Below are positions 48,564 to 60,500 of a stretch of 64,000 nucleotides of DNA, piece by piece. Position 1 is the first letter of the stretch, and every line of letters starts with the position of its first letter. The notes under the pieces are model-generated. The model saw only the letters and a list, made by a program, of their open reading frames with translations, ran no database searches and was not told the origin of the DNA. The DNA is from Ophiosphaerella korrae (lineage: Eukaryota; Ascomycota; Dothideomycetes; Pleosporales; Phaeosphaeriaceae), in contig JALNQF010000001.1 in the NCBI GenBank assembly GCA_028456385.1, forward strand, positions 372,001-436,000, written 5' to 3'. The position numbers and the translations under genes were made by a program.

Positions 48564-50061
48564 TCATATCCTCAGTCTTACACTAGTCCTCTCTAGTTCA
48601 CCAATATTACCCATGCCTGCGAGACTCCATTTCTCGCTTACAAAGCTTTCACTAACTTGGTGTCTTAGCAAACCACTCTCGGCATAATACTCCATGATTG
48701 CCCTAGCCTCATCCTTAGTCAAGCCTCCAACCTTGATAATATCAAAGTCTTTGTTGTTAGAATTGAACTCCTTGAGAGCCTCCATTACCCTCGTGTCGAT
48801 TTTCCTATAGGGATTCCATTGCGGGATATGCTCTGACGTCTTTTGCTGTGCTTCGGCAACCTTGATGCAGAAGTCCAAGGCAGGAGATGTAGGTGCATTG
48901 GAATGCGATGTTGCGGCTAGGGCAATGCCACCGTTTGGAAGCTTTCTCTGGCCCGAAAGATGGTCAACAAAGTGTCGAACAAGAGTAAGATCATGGGCAT
49001 GAATTGGCTTGACATCCGCAGAAAGATATTTAGAATCGCGCATAATGTGGGATAGACCGTCAACTGCGAGCATGATAGGAGGACGTCCAGATTGCGATAA
49101 TTCAGCCCACAAAGCTAAAAAGACGGGCCATGATACTTCCGGATTTGCTGAACCAAGGAGAACAAGATTCTTTAAAGTGGCTTTTACAGGAAGGGGAAGG
49201 GGAATGTTAGGTTTTGTAGATAATGGTGTTGCTTGGAGAAAGTGCTCGTTGGACTTGAGAATTTGTTGCAGTAGGGCTGCGGTATAGGTGTCTTGGGTAT
49301 ATTGGGTCGGTTGCGAGTCTGGGAGAGGGGCATATTCGGTGTGAGCGTTGACAATATCCTGAGCTAGAAGATAGGTCAGATGGTGGAGATTGGTATTTGT
49401 GTTGAGCATCTTTACCTTCGGGAAGATTGATGACGAACCACTCCCTCAAGAAGCCCATGGACAAGGCTTGGAGCAACAGTGTGGATTTCCCACTCATCCT
49501 CTCCCCTGACAATATCCTTCGTATTGTCTTCTTCTGCCTAGCTGCCGACTCTTCTACGTCGCTGAGAAGCTGTGCCAGCTGTATGGCTTCCTTCCTCATC
49601 AACACTGCCGGCCTCCGGAAGAGGCTCCATCCTTGGGATGTTTTGAAGGCATCGACAGCTCTCAAAGCATCTACAATGGACTCAGGCAAGCCCATCATAT
49701 TGCCTTCATTTTGTGTGCTCAGGACATTCTCCTTGCTCAGGTCCTTGAGAGAGGAGACGTCGAGGGCGTTGTTGTTGCTGAGCACGATTCGCTTGCGCAG
49801 CGCCTTCCTCTCGCCCTGAGCCGGCCGCTTGCCGGCATCGCCGCTAGGGGCATTTTTACCTTTTTTGGTGTTCAGCGACTTGACGCCCTTCTTGGGGGCG
49901 GCGGTGATGCCTTTCTTTTTTGGCGATGGGTTCGCACAGCGAGCAGCAGAGGTAGAAAAGAAGGCAACGCGGGGATGCAGCAGGCGTGGTGCAGTCCGAG
50001 GGTGTGCGGCGACGTCAATGGAGAGCTGCGGGAAGCTCCGGAGACATATCGAGGGCGCCAT
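48564..50061 (-). CDS. RSM23: Mitochondrial small-subunit ribosomal protein Rsm23 / DAP3 (mS29)
   Basis: Exons 50061-49416 and 49363-48564 encode 481 aa. mS29 is the GTP-binding protein of the mitoribosome small-subunit head. The N-terminus is rich in Arg, Ser and Ala and free of acidic residues near the start (CLRSFPQLS ... RVAFFSTSAARC), a typical matrix presequence. A basic linker follows. The P-loop reads GERMSGKSTLLLQ. The splice joins LPE to AQDIVNAHTEYAPLPD, the family sequence. The C-terminal part contains PPIMLAVDGLSHI and the hallmark GGLTKDEARAIMEYYAESGLL. An upstream in-frame ATG at 50109 would add 16 residues. Divergent from RRS1. Confidence 0.93.
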
Positions 50062-50223
50062 GCTGGCCACAGGAACAATGGCAATGGGTGCAGAAAGGTG
50101 GTGGTGCACTCACAAGTCCGCGCGGGCGGGTGCACGGACTCGCCGTCTCCAAAAAATAATCTGCGCCGATAATAATTCACGAACAAGGCACGACCCACGA
50201 CCCGAACACACCCGCCTCCAACA
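50062..50223. promoter_or_regulatory. Compact divergent promoter RSM23 / RRS1
   Basis: Only 162 bp separate a mitoribosomal protein gene and a cytosolic ribosome-biogenesis gene. The interval contains no TATA box that I can see. Shared control of the two is plausible but not shown. Confidence 0.5.
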
Positions 50224-50895
50224 ATGTCTGACACGGAAATGGACGGCGGCATTGCGCTGGCCGACCGCATCAACGGCGGGGCCATGGACGTCAAGTCTCC
50301 CAGCCTCAATGGGGCCGCCTCTGTTGCAGATTCGGCCATTTCGGCTCGACCCGTCACGGTGAACAAGCCCACGCCCTTCACCTTCGACCTGGGCAACCTC
50401 CTCGCCAACGACGCCAATCCCGTGCCGGCCGCCGCCAGCGAGGAAGTGCTTGCAGCCACCGCCCGCGACGCCGCACAGGCCCTGATCAACCAGCTGCTCA
50501 CCACCTGCCAAATCAAATCCGACTCCGAGGGCGTCCACCTCATCCTGCCCGCCCCAGCCACCCCGCTTCCCCGCGAAAAGCCCATTCCAGCTGCCAAGGA
50601 GCCCACCAAGTGGGAGCGCTTCGCTGCCAAGAAGGGCATCAAGGACAAGAAGCGCGACGGCAAGCTGGTCTACGACGACGCGAGTGGCGAGTGGGTGCCC
50701 AAATGGGGCTACAAGGGCAAGAACAAGGACGGCGAGAACGACTGGCTGGTCGAGGTCGACGAGAAGAAGGAGAGGGCGAGCGGAGAGGCCCATGATGCGC
50801 GGGCAGACAGCAGGAAGGAGCGCAAGGATCGCGTCAGGCGAAATGAGAGGAAGCAGAGGGCCAACGACCGGAACGGCAGGAAAAATGGAGCTTGA
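50224..50895 (+). CDS. RRS1: Ribosome biogenesis regulator Rrs1
   Basis: A single exon of 223 aa, close to the yeast protein. Rrs1 works with Rpf2 to load the 5S RNP (5S rRNA, uL18, uL5) onto pre-60S particles in the nucleolus. The family core is plain: FTFDLGNLLANDANP, ARDAAQALINQLL, LPAPATPLPREKPIPAAKEPTKWERFAAKKGIKDKKRDGKLVYDDASGEWVPKWGYKGKNKD. The C-terminus is a long basic, charged tail, as usual. Codon use is strongly C/G-ending, unlike most neighbours, which fits high expression. Confidence 0.96.
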   Translation: MSDTEMDGGIALADRINGGAMDVKSPSLNGAASVADSAISARPVTVNKPTPFTFDLGNLLANDANPVPAAASEEVLAATARDAAQALINQLLTTCQIKSDSEGVHLILPAPATPLPREKPIPAAKEPTKWERFAAKKGIKDKKRDGKLVYDDASGEWVPKWGYKGKNKDGENDWLVEVDEKKERASGEAHDARADSRKERKDRVRRNERKQRANDRNGRKNGA

Positions 50896-51068
50896 GGCTT
50901 TGTTTACGATCTCTTCTTCGTTCCCTTTTTCGTTATATGCATTGGGCGGCGCATTAGTGCCTGGCGGTCTGCGAAATCCCAGGTGCATTCGGCATAAAAG
51001 TCTGGCTCGTATTTACTACAATTTGGCATCTTGGATTCATTACACACGATCCAAGATAAGGCGCACAA

Positions 51069-52713
51069 TTACAGCACGTACAAGAAGTCTGGCTTCTTGT
51101 CCCCCATCTCAAGCACCTCCTGCTCACCCTTACCCTCAATCCACACATCTCTCTTTCCATCCCTTCTCTTCTTATTCTCGTTCGCTAGTAATAACCTCGT
51201 AACAACACTACCCCCAAACAGAAACAATGTGAGATACGCCAACACAACCCCATGCCCAAGGAAGAACCGCGGCTTATCCCTCGCCCGGTAAATATTCGAA
51301 CTGACAACGCCATTCAGATTGCCCCAGCCGATCACGAAACCAAGCGTAACACCGCGCTTGTATACGCCCTCAACGTTGTTAGAGGCCCAAGAGATCGTAT
51401 TTGCGATGCACGGATAGATGCCCAACGCACCCAGGAATGTGCCAGCGTATTGCACCCCGGGCTTCGAGCTTCCTAGCATCATACTGAACCCGACAATGCC
51501 GAAGAGTGACATGAAGATGTTACAATATCCTCTTTGCTGCGTACGATCTGCAATCCATCCAATCAACACGGTGACCACCGCTGCTGCTGCATATGGAGGC
51601 ACACTCAACAAGTTCGCCGTTGTAGATTTATATCCTAGATTTTGAATAATAGTCGGAAGGAACAAGGCGAAACTATATAAAGACCCATCTGCGCCCATGT
51701 AGATTATGGAATACATGAGCGTTTTCCAGTCCTTGACGCTTTGCCAGAAATATTTCATCTGGAAAGTCTCGTGATGGGCGGATGCTTGTTGGTCTGCCAT
51801 AAGACGCCGTAAGACGCGCGCGCGGTCGTCAGGCGTGAGAAAAGTGGCTTCAGCAGGAAAATCATGGACCATCCAGTAAGATGCTATACCAACTATGATT
51901 GTTGCGAGGCCTTCAAGGATCTAGAAGCTTCGTTAGTTCACCCTTTTTTTATCTGACAGATGTAGTGTGCTCACAAAGATCCAAGCCCATCCAGGTTTAC
52001 CGCCAACTCCGCCCATTTGAGCAATACCTGCAGCAAGTAAGCCACCAAAAGATCCTGCTAGAGCAGCCGCGGAAAAGAAGATCGCAGCACGAATTCCAAA
52101 TTCAGATCTTTTGTACCAGCAAGAGAGGTAGTAGTTGACTCCAGGAAAAAGACCAGCTTCGGCCACTCCTAGCCACCAGCGAGCAGTCATCAGGCCGGCA
52201 TAGTTATGGACCAATCCCATGCATGTCATACAGATTCCCCACAATATCATTATGACTGGAAGGAATATACTTGGTCGCAGCTTCTTCAATAGCACGTTCG
52301 TCAACGGCTCGAATACAGAATAGCTGACGAAAAATATAGTCAAACTCTCATTGTACTGCCCGTTGGTCATCTTCAAGTCTTCTTGTAAGCCATCGACTTT
52401 CGCGTTGCCAATATTTGTACGGTCCAAGAACGAAATCAAATATAGGAATGAAAGCCACGGGATCAGCTTCGTATCAAGTTTCCAGAGCAATTTTCGGTCC
52501 TTTGCTTCGTGAGTCGGAATTCTTTAGTAATAGTGTGGCTATAACGAATGAGGGAAGGTTACAACATACGTGAGCAGCACGTTCTTCTTCACTGAGACCA
52601 GCATCGGGATCTGCCAGGTCTTCGATAGTATGGCTCTTATCGTTCAAATGTTCGTCTCCAACGGTCTTCTCATCGCTTATGCCGTCGCTAGGTCTATCTG
52701 TTGCTGAAGTCAT
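51069..52713 (-). CDS. MFS transporter, anion:cation symporter (Dal5/Tna1-like)
   Basis: Exons 52713-52570, 52499-51975 and 51920-51069 encode 506 aa. The N-terminal cytosolic tail is acidic. The stretch RKLLWKLDTKLIPWLSFLYLISFLDRTNIGNA is the hallmark of the ACS family, whose yeast members import allantoate, nicotinate, pantothenate and similar carboxylates. About twelve membrane segments can be followed, with the R-W-x-L-G-x-A-E-A-G motif (ARWWLGVAEAGLFPGVNYYLSCWY) in TM4-5. A long central loop (ATFLTPDDRARVLRRLMADQQ) separates the halves. The substrate cannot be assigned from sequence. Plasma-membrane location is expected. Confidence 0.92.
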
Positions 52714-53879
52714 GTTGTGAGGTGAGGCCAAACCAGTTGATACAAAATCTGGACTTGTGGGAGCGAAACAGGGACACTTCCAACTCAGTGGGGTTGGTTA
52801 CAAGACTATGATTACAAAACGCAAATTAGATAGGAGGGGCGATAGTCCCTTATGAACGCTGCGAACCAAACATCCGATCTATTCCCTTTTCGGGACCCTG
52901 AGTCCCGCTGTCGAACCACTTTAACAAGGTTGTTTCTCATGACCAGTACAATACCCTATACCTGGCCCACGCTTCCCCACACCTCGACTTAGCGCATGCT
53001 GATACTTCCTGACAGATCAGTTGTTGAATCACACATCATCGCCATTGGTAATGCATCGGCTGAAAGTTGAATAGTCGCATCGTCACACAAGTTAAACACC
53101 GGCTCAAGTCCTGAGTTTCCCTCAACAATATAACGTCATGGTGCCGAGCAGCATAGCTTCGGAAGCTATCCTCGGTTGCGGGGTGGTGAACCCTAGCAAC
53201 CAATAAAATGTGGAGTCAATGCTAAGCTTCTCCACAAGTGATCCTTGTGACGTGCTTCTTCGAACGTCTCTATTCGGTCAACGTTCGGCACATTGCTTGT
53301 GTTCTGCGCTAGCAGTTGCCCCGAGCGAACAATAGATTTTTGTGGGATTTCTAAGCAGTGGTTAGGCCCCCATGCACCTCGTTTTGCCTCCGGAGCCACA
53401 CGATGTCAGGCCATGTCAATGGCTTGTTTCACTCTAGGAAATATCTAGGTTGACAGATTCGGCTTTTACAAGAACCGGTATCCCTTACGCCGATCGGAAC
53501 AAGGGAAATACAGTATGAGACTACTACTATACTTAGGTAAATTCAGGTATGTAACCACGAATCCCAGAGGGTGGAGGAGTTGCCTCTTGGTAGCTGATTT
53601 TGGCGTCAGCCCAACAATTCCAATGCTAGATACTGAGTTACCTTTACCTAGCTGACTTTATGAGATAAACTCACTTGCTAAAATCTTTCCTGCAGCATCA
53701 ATATTGGCAATGCCTCGCTTGAGAAGCTAAAGAGTAAGGACAATCTTATATCGATGCTCGATTTTCACTACCTTGAACGAATTACGCTTTTCTGTTTCTC
53801 ATCTATCTGGCTGAACTGATTTCCCCTCTCTGTACAGGCAGCGAAAAACATACAATTTCGTTCCTTCTTGTATAGCGGG
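52714..53879. other. Intergenic region
   Basis: A 1.17-kb gap upstream of the ACS transporter and downstream of the DHA2 transporter. Short frames only. No repeats or RNA genes recognised. Confidence 0.45.
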
Positions 53880-55851
53880 TTATTTCGCTTGCGATACTCC
53901 GATCTCAGGCTGATCAACGTCCTTTTTTGGTTGTGTAGCTATGATACCCTCAGCGCACTGGTCAGTGCCTGAGACCTGAATTGAAGGGTTCATGGCAATA
54001 TCTCCTTGGTCTTCATTCGGGTTTGAATCGTTTGCCTTTGACTCTGTGGCCATTGTAAACTCATTGTCTTCTTTCCGTCTAGGCATCACACCAAAAATAC
54101 CCATCCATTTTCTAACTGGGACCATGATGATAGCAACGACGATGTTCAGCCCGGCAAAGGCCAACATGATCTGGAACTGTCTATTATAGCTGCTACCAAA
54201 GATGTGACCGATGCGATTTCGTGTGTCTTCAGGCAACTGTGTAATATAGCCGCTAGACTTCTGCACGGCAGATATTTGAGCGGGCGAAAGAAATGCTGAG
54301 AGGCGGTCGGTGATGAACTCACGATGTATGGCCGAACATACGGAAACTGCCACACAACCCCCGAGTGTTCGGACCATATTTAGTGCGCCCGTACCGACAG
54401 GTATGTCCTTTTCTAGGATAGAGGTTGCGATGAGCATGAAATAGGGCGGGCTCGATAAACCCAACCCTAAACCTGCGATGACTTCATAGCCATATATTCC
54501 AGGATATAGAGCGGAGTATGTTGGTAGGCTCCCAAGGAGTCCGACACCAAGGCATACAATAGCAGTGGAGATGATCAACATATATTCAATAGGTATCTTC
54601 TTTGCCACCAGCCCGCACGCCATGGCCCCGATAGGAGTCATTAGCGTTGCAGGAAGAAGAAGAATTCCTGCACGTTCTGCACTTGTGAAGTTGGCAACTT
54701 GAAATCGCTGTGGAACCTGTACAAAGATTACATAGAACGGCATTCCAAGAAGAAATTGAGACCTATTGCGCAGTCAGATCGGTACTATAGGAAACAACTG
54801 TACCCCTTACAATAGAATAAGCGCCATGGAGGGGTTTCGAAGGAAGTGCATTGGAAAAATTGGTTCTTTTGACGATTTATACGTAACCCACTCTTCAAAA
54901 AGTCCGAATAGGAGGAAGAGCGCAATGCCGGTTGTCAGCGTACCGATGATAATGCCGCTGTTCCATGGATGCGAAACTCCAGCTTCCTGTAAAGCGAAAA
55001 TTAGAGGTATCGGCCAGAAAATGGAAAACAACCCTCCTATTCCGTCTAGGCTCTTTATGCGTTCGGTATTTGTTTTGCCATCCTTCAAAGGAGGAAAGGA
55101 TACGAAAAGAAGGACGGTTGCAATTGTGACAATCGGCCCACTACCTGGTTAGCTGGTGCTATGCAGAGAATATAACTAACGCACTTGATAAAAAATATCC
55201 ATCTCCACGTCGTTCGATCGGATATCATCCCTCCAAATAAAGGGCCAAGTAGATTGGCCATTGCAAATACTGAGCTGATGACACCTGAATAAAAGCCGAT
55301 TTTTTCCGGAACAACTAGCTTCATGATTGACACAAAAGTGAGTGAATAGAGTCCGGAGCCTCCAATGCCTTGGGACGCTCGAAACACAATTCTAAGGGAT
55401 TATTATTGGTCCAAACCGAACATATTTTACCAACTTACAGCTGTGCCATACTCTGAGCTCCGCCACAAGCCATGGAAAATACCAAGAATATCAAAGCGCA
55501 GGATAATAAGAGATTTTTTAGGCCCCATATATCACTGAGCTTCGCTGTAATCATCAGGAACGCTACGTCAAAGTTAGCAAGGTAACTCGATTATGCTAAT
55601 GAAAGGGCTTTACAGTTGTATGTCAATAAATAGGCAGCGACAAGCCATGCCCCTTGCTCCAAAGCATTGAAACCACTCGAGATCTTAATGAGTGCAGTGG
55701 TAACGATGGTGGTGTCCATAGCGGAAATGAATAAACAAAGCCAAAGTGCAGCAATGATTGTGTGCAACCTAGCTTGGCTGATGGTAGGGAGGGTAGGCGT
55801 TAATTGTGTTGTAGGGCCGCCATCTACTGTGGTTCCCTCATCGCTAGCCAT
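53880..55851 (-). CDS. MFS drug transporter, DHA2 (14-TMS) type
   Basis: Exons 55851-55614, 55562-55439, 55391-55185, 55140-54811 and 54762-53880 encode 593 aa. The N-terminal half shows the DHA2 pattern: LWLCLFISAMDTTIVTTAL in TM1 with motif D, then SFLMITAKLSDIWGLKNLLL and FRASQGIGGSGLYSL, and WRWIFFINGPI at the fourth splice. About fourteen membrane segments and a hydrophilic C-tail are visible. Relatives export toxic small molecules, including fungal metabolites and antifungals, by proton antiport. There is no biosynthetic gene cluster beside it, so self-resistance to a local product is not supported. The 44-bp fourth intron is very short but needed for the FIN-GPI join. Confidence 0.9.
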
Positions 55852-57536
55852 CAAGACAGATGTGTCCCACAGGGGAGTTCCTCGCTGTCTCTCCTACTGA
55901 AAGAATTGATGATGCCGAGCGTTGCGGGGTTAGTCCTACATGCACATCTCACAGAAGTTACCAATGCGAACAAGAAGCACTAGCCTCGATAAGAGAAAGC
56001 AGCAAGTGTTGAACGGACATGAGCGATTCTAACATGGCTTGGTACAATGCGATGTTATTAAGTTCTGAGGGTGGGTGTTCGGCAAAGTTAGGACTCGTGT
56101 CCAGAACGCCGTGGAAGTAAGCGAAAGCGAAGGAAGCGTTCGGTTGATCAACAGGTCAGAGGAAGTAGCCCATCGACGCGCCACAATCCTGCATAGCACG
56201 CATCGGCAGAGGATCAGGCCATTGGATGTATGTGGGGAATAGTGAGCGAAGAGATGCGCTAGCTGCATGTGGGCTTGCAGTAAGATTGAAAGTATCTTCT
56301 ACTTTTTCCAAGACTTTTGTGCATCATGGTTGGGGCCTCGACGCTCATGGAGGCGAGGCCTCCAGTTACCATAGCTAGCGCTGTTGTATACGGCTCATAT
56401 GACTTTGTAAAACGGCTATTTGAACATAGACTGAGCGACATATCAACAATAGTTCGTGGGAGTCAGCTTCGATTGCAATGCTAAGCGGCTCCTTGGTCAA
56501 GGATTCGTATCAAAACAGTCCCGAGTTGACCTTGGGGCTGCTGATGAGAGAGATATTTGAAGCCACTGTAACTTTTTTTATGTTATGAGGTTATTGCAGA
56601 AGGTCGTGATATGTGGTATTTATTCGATGATTGGGACGCGCTAGGTAAGTAGGAGTGTACGGCACTCTACCTAACATGTATACAGGCACGATGAGAATGT
56701 GTAGCATTATTGCTGGATTTGGCACCTGGTAAACAAGCTAAAGAGGATAGAGGTACATATTGTGTTAATATTGCGAAGGAGCGCGGTCGCTATGATGTTG
56801 TGGAGCGTTTGGAGGAAGGGGGTGAGCGCGAGGGCCAATATTTCCCCGGGTACTTTGTTGGACTTTGGCCCTGTTTCTTTAGGCAAGGAGATTCAAGAAC
56901 GAGAGGCTGGTGCTTAGTGTCAATCATTTATTATGCTTCCTACTTGCAGTGAAAAACTAACAGAGCACTTTGAAGACGCGTGAAAAACGCCACTAAGATC
57001 GCTAGACTTAATTGGGGCACGGCCAAAAGTGACGTTTCTTCAACCAGCCCAGCACTCGAGAAAGTATCGGTAAATACGATTCCTTGGAGGTTCGTCAGAG
57101 ATCATTGTTGGCCCTGTTCAATGACACTCAGGCGCTATTGGCTTGAGCAGGAGTTACTCGGGTCACACCGGCAGTCGCGATGGTCCGTCTTTGCGCCTGG
57201 CGGGGACGGCAGGGTCTGACATGTACATTTCCGACCGTTGCTGGCCATTCTAGTAGCAATTTCTCATATAAATCAAGCTCAAAGGCGTCATGACTGGAGA
57301 CGGTTATGCTGATGTGAGAAGTGTGGGTGAGGGTGGAGGGGCAACGCGAAACTATCGCGTACCTTCCTAGACATCAAACGTCAGGCCTCGATCGCCCCTC
57401 GAAATGCAAGTGTCTCTCTTACCTTGTCTTCGCGCAAACTTTTCTCATTGTTGGCCCTCTTCTCTGTTTTCAATTGCTTTCGCCACTTGCACACTAGCTG
57501 CTGGATTCATCTGTGTCTTCATGACTATTCGACGCC
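55852..57536. other. Long intergenic region
   Basis: A 1.7-kb divergent gap between the DHA2 transporter and the 1041-aa gene. I see no coding signal. An out-of-frame ATG at 57521 starts a short uORF that runs across the main start codon at 57537. Confidence 0.45.
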
Positions 57537-60500
57537 ATGACATGCCGAGCATTCGACGCTACGCTCAAGGAACCTGACAATGACGCGTCAAATCTACGGT
57601 TATACAAGCTCGTGTCAGCCCAAGAATATAGCGGCAGCACTCTTCCATTAGTCGCTGAGCATTACCTGCGCGCCTTCTGCTACAACACTTGCTCATGTAC
57701 CCGACGAAGATGGATAGGAATCGCACTAATGGGAATGCTAGCCGCATCACCTGCAGTGGTCAAGCACATGAGGAATGTCGAGCAGCTCTCAGGCCTGGGC
57801 GACGTCATTCTCAGCTACACCGAGCGCGAAGAGACCAAAATCATTGCTGGACTTATCCTACGGGAGGCACTCGAGCAAGGTGTTGGTTTCGAACTTTTCT
57901 GGGCGTCTGATAAAGTTAGAAACAGCATGCCAAAATTTCCCGAAAATTCTGGTCCTCAGTGGATCTGCAATTTCCAAAACTTCCTGGATACTCTGGATCA
58001 ACTGGCCCTGGCCAGTCCTACCACGGACCCAGTAATCCTTTATCCTGTTTCCATAGAAGCTTCAGATGGCTTCAGATGGGCAGCTTCGAACAACGGAGTA
58101 CCTGTTGCAATCATTCAAGATGACTTTCTCACCCTGCTTTTGCCAGATAGTGCATTGAGGAATATTCGATTCCTGGATATACCAATTGCTCATATTCAAG
58201 GAACGAAAGGGCGACCCTCGGCTCCTTTACACGATTCACAGTCACGAAAGACAACACATGAGCCTTGGGACCTCATCTTGATGCTTCAGCCTGAAAATTC
58301 GGCGTATCATCTGGACATGTCGGGGCGAGCAGCGACCGAGCTCACGATCTTATTTCAGCGATCGGAAGATGCTAAAGAATGCGAGGAAGCTCTCAAAGAA
58401 CTCCAAAACTCTGATTGTCTAGTCGCTCAACAACCAAAAGCCCAACCAGATATTTCAAAGCAGCGCAGTATCTGTCGTAGTAGTCCAATAAACATCAGCC
58501 GTCGCCAACAGCTAGATCAACCGCACAGAGAGAAGGGCCATTTATCATCAGACCTGCTAGGGAAAACCCCCGATGCCCCCACGCAGGCAACAAACTGCCA
58601 GTCAAAACAGGGATCACTTCAGGCCAAAGTGGCAAAGACAAAGAAGCGGACAGATGCACAAGATAACAAACACATACGGCCTACAAAAGGGATTAAAGAA
58701 CCGGAACATATCGCGTCAATAAAGGCTACTAGTGGGTCAACTAACTCGCCTGATGGTATCGTGTTATCCACCAGTAGCTCTGCTTATAAGCATACAGCAT
58801 TGAAGCCTATTGCCTCCGGCAAGGGAAAGCTACCAAAGGTCTCACAGGCCATAAAGGAAAAGGCTTCACAAGGAGTGTGTGATCATCTCGACGTATTCGA
58901 TTTCCCAGAAGAGTATCACGGAGAGCCAAGCTGTACAAACGTTGGATCGAGCCCCTGCAGTCAAACTATGAAAGAAAGTACAACTCCCCAGGTCGCCCCC
59001 AGTACCAGTGTTGGGGTGAAGACGCGGAGCAAACGAAAACAGGAACCGGACAATGGTTGCAGCCTGGACGAGAAAAAGCCAGTAAAGAGCACTAAGACCA
59101 ACCGAAAACCTGACACTCAGAGAAATTCTACCTCGAGGCAGCCCAAGAAAAAAGCAAAGAGGGAACATGGAGTAACCGCAGTTGATGACCTTCCCTTGCA
59201 TGGATCATCTTCGAGCCTCGCCAGAACACGGCATAATGGAACAACAAAATGTGAGGAGCCGGAAAATGAGGCAAGATCGCAGTGGCCTAAGCAGAACGAG
59301 GTTCACGAGCCTCTATCCCCTAGTCATCACTCTCGAGTTTCAATGATCGGAAACCTAATGGGCTTGCAAAGGTCAACCGAGGGTATTCAAACAGCCTTCA
59401 AAAAACCGCTTCTTCCACCTCCACCTCCAGACCCTCCGTCAAATCCAACACAACGCCAATACCGACTGAGCATGTTAGCAAATGAGCCGCGCACCCCGAT
59501 TAAACCGCGAAAGCCTCCGAATACACAACTTTCGCTTTTACCATCATCATCACCACCACTCAATAGCACAGCACGTGGCAGCAGGTTTTCGCATGATACA
59601 ACAGAGACAGAAATTCTCTCTAGTAACAGCAAGCCTGTACCTGCGTCTCCCCACGCAGAATCCACAGCCATCTCCGGACACGCAGATCGTGAGGATATTT
59701 ATCTCGAAAAGAAGAAGGGTGATATACAGACTGCGAAAAGCGACCCCTTCAGGATGCGCCACGACAGTCAAAAGACAACTCCTTTCACTCGTCGCCTGAC
59801 AGGAGATAATGTGGGAGATGATACGTCGGGCTTAAATGAACGTATGGCCGTCATAGCCAGTCAAACTGATGTGCTTGTAAGCTATGACAAAGAAGACCTG
59901 CGGATCAAGGCTGCGCGTCGAACGAATTGTGAACAGAGACCGACTTCAGCAACTAGTAAAGGCCTTACCTGTCAGTCATCAACACAAAAGCTGGCACCTC
60001 ACAATCAGAAAAAATTGAAGGAAACGGATGTGACCCAGCCCAAGGTGATGAATCATCAAGGTCTCACAAAGCTTGCACGGAAAGCGGCTCTAGCAAGTGA
60101 AGAAGAAACAGACGATGCCGAAATGGTCAACTCAATCCTCACGGTTCCACAAGCAACCGATACCGAGGCCGATTTAGATATGGACGGTGACAAAACATTA
60201 GTGGACGACGAATCGGATGAGCCTCTGCCCATTGTCAAGTGCTCACCCCTTCAATTTCGCTCATCTCCACCCCTCTCTGGTGAACCTAGTAGTCATAGTT
60301 CTACATCTGCAGGGTCATCACCATCATCCGAAAGCCCAATTCCTACATCTGACGCCGAGGAAATGGAGTGGGAGGCCAGTTTACGGCCACACCAGCGCCC
60401 AATCCACGATTGCATCATGCGCCTATCAAAGCGCGTGGTACGCAACATAATTGATAATGAAACCGCTGTTACAGATATCGCAGATGTCTTTGCCAGTGAT

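Noticed and set aside
49829..50988. Large open frames on both strands around the RSM23/RRS1 starts
   Set aside because: They are shadows of GC-rich coding sequence; RSM23 and RRS1 have clear family matches in other frames.
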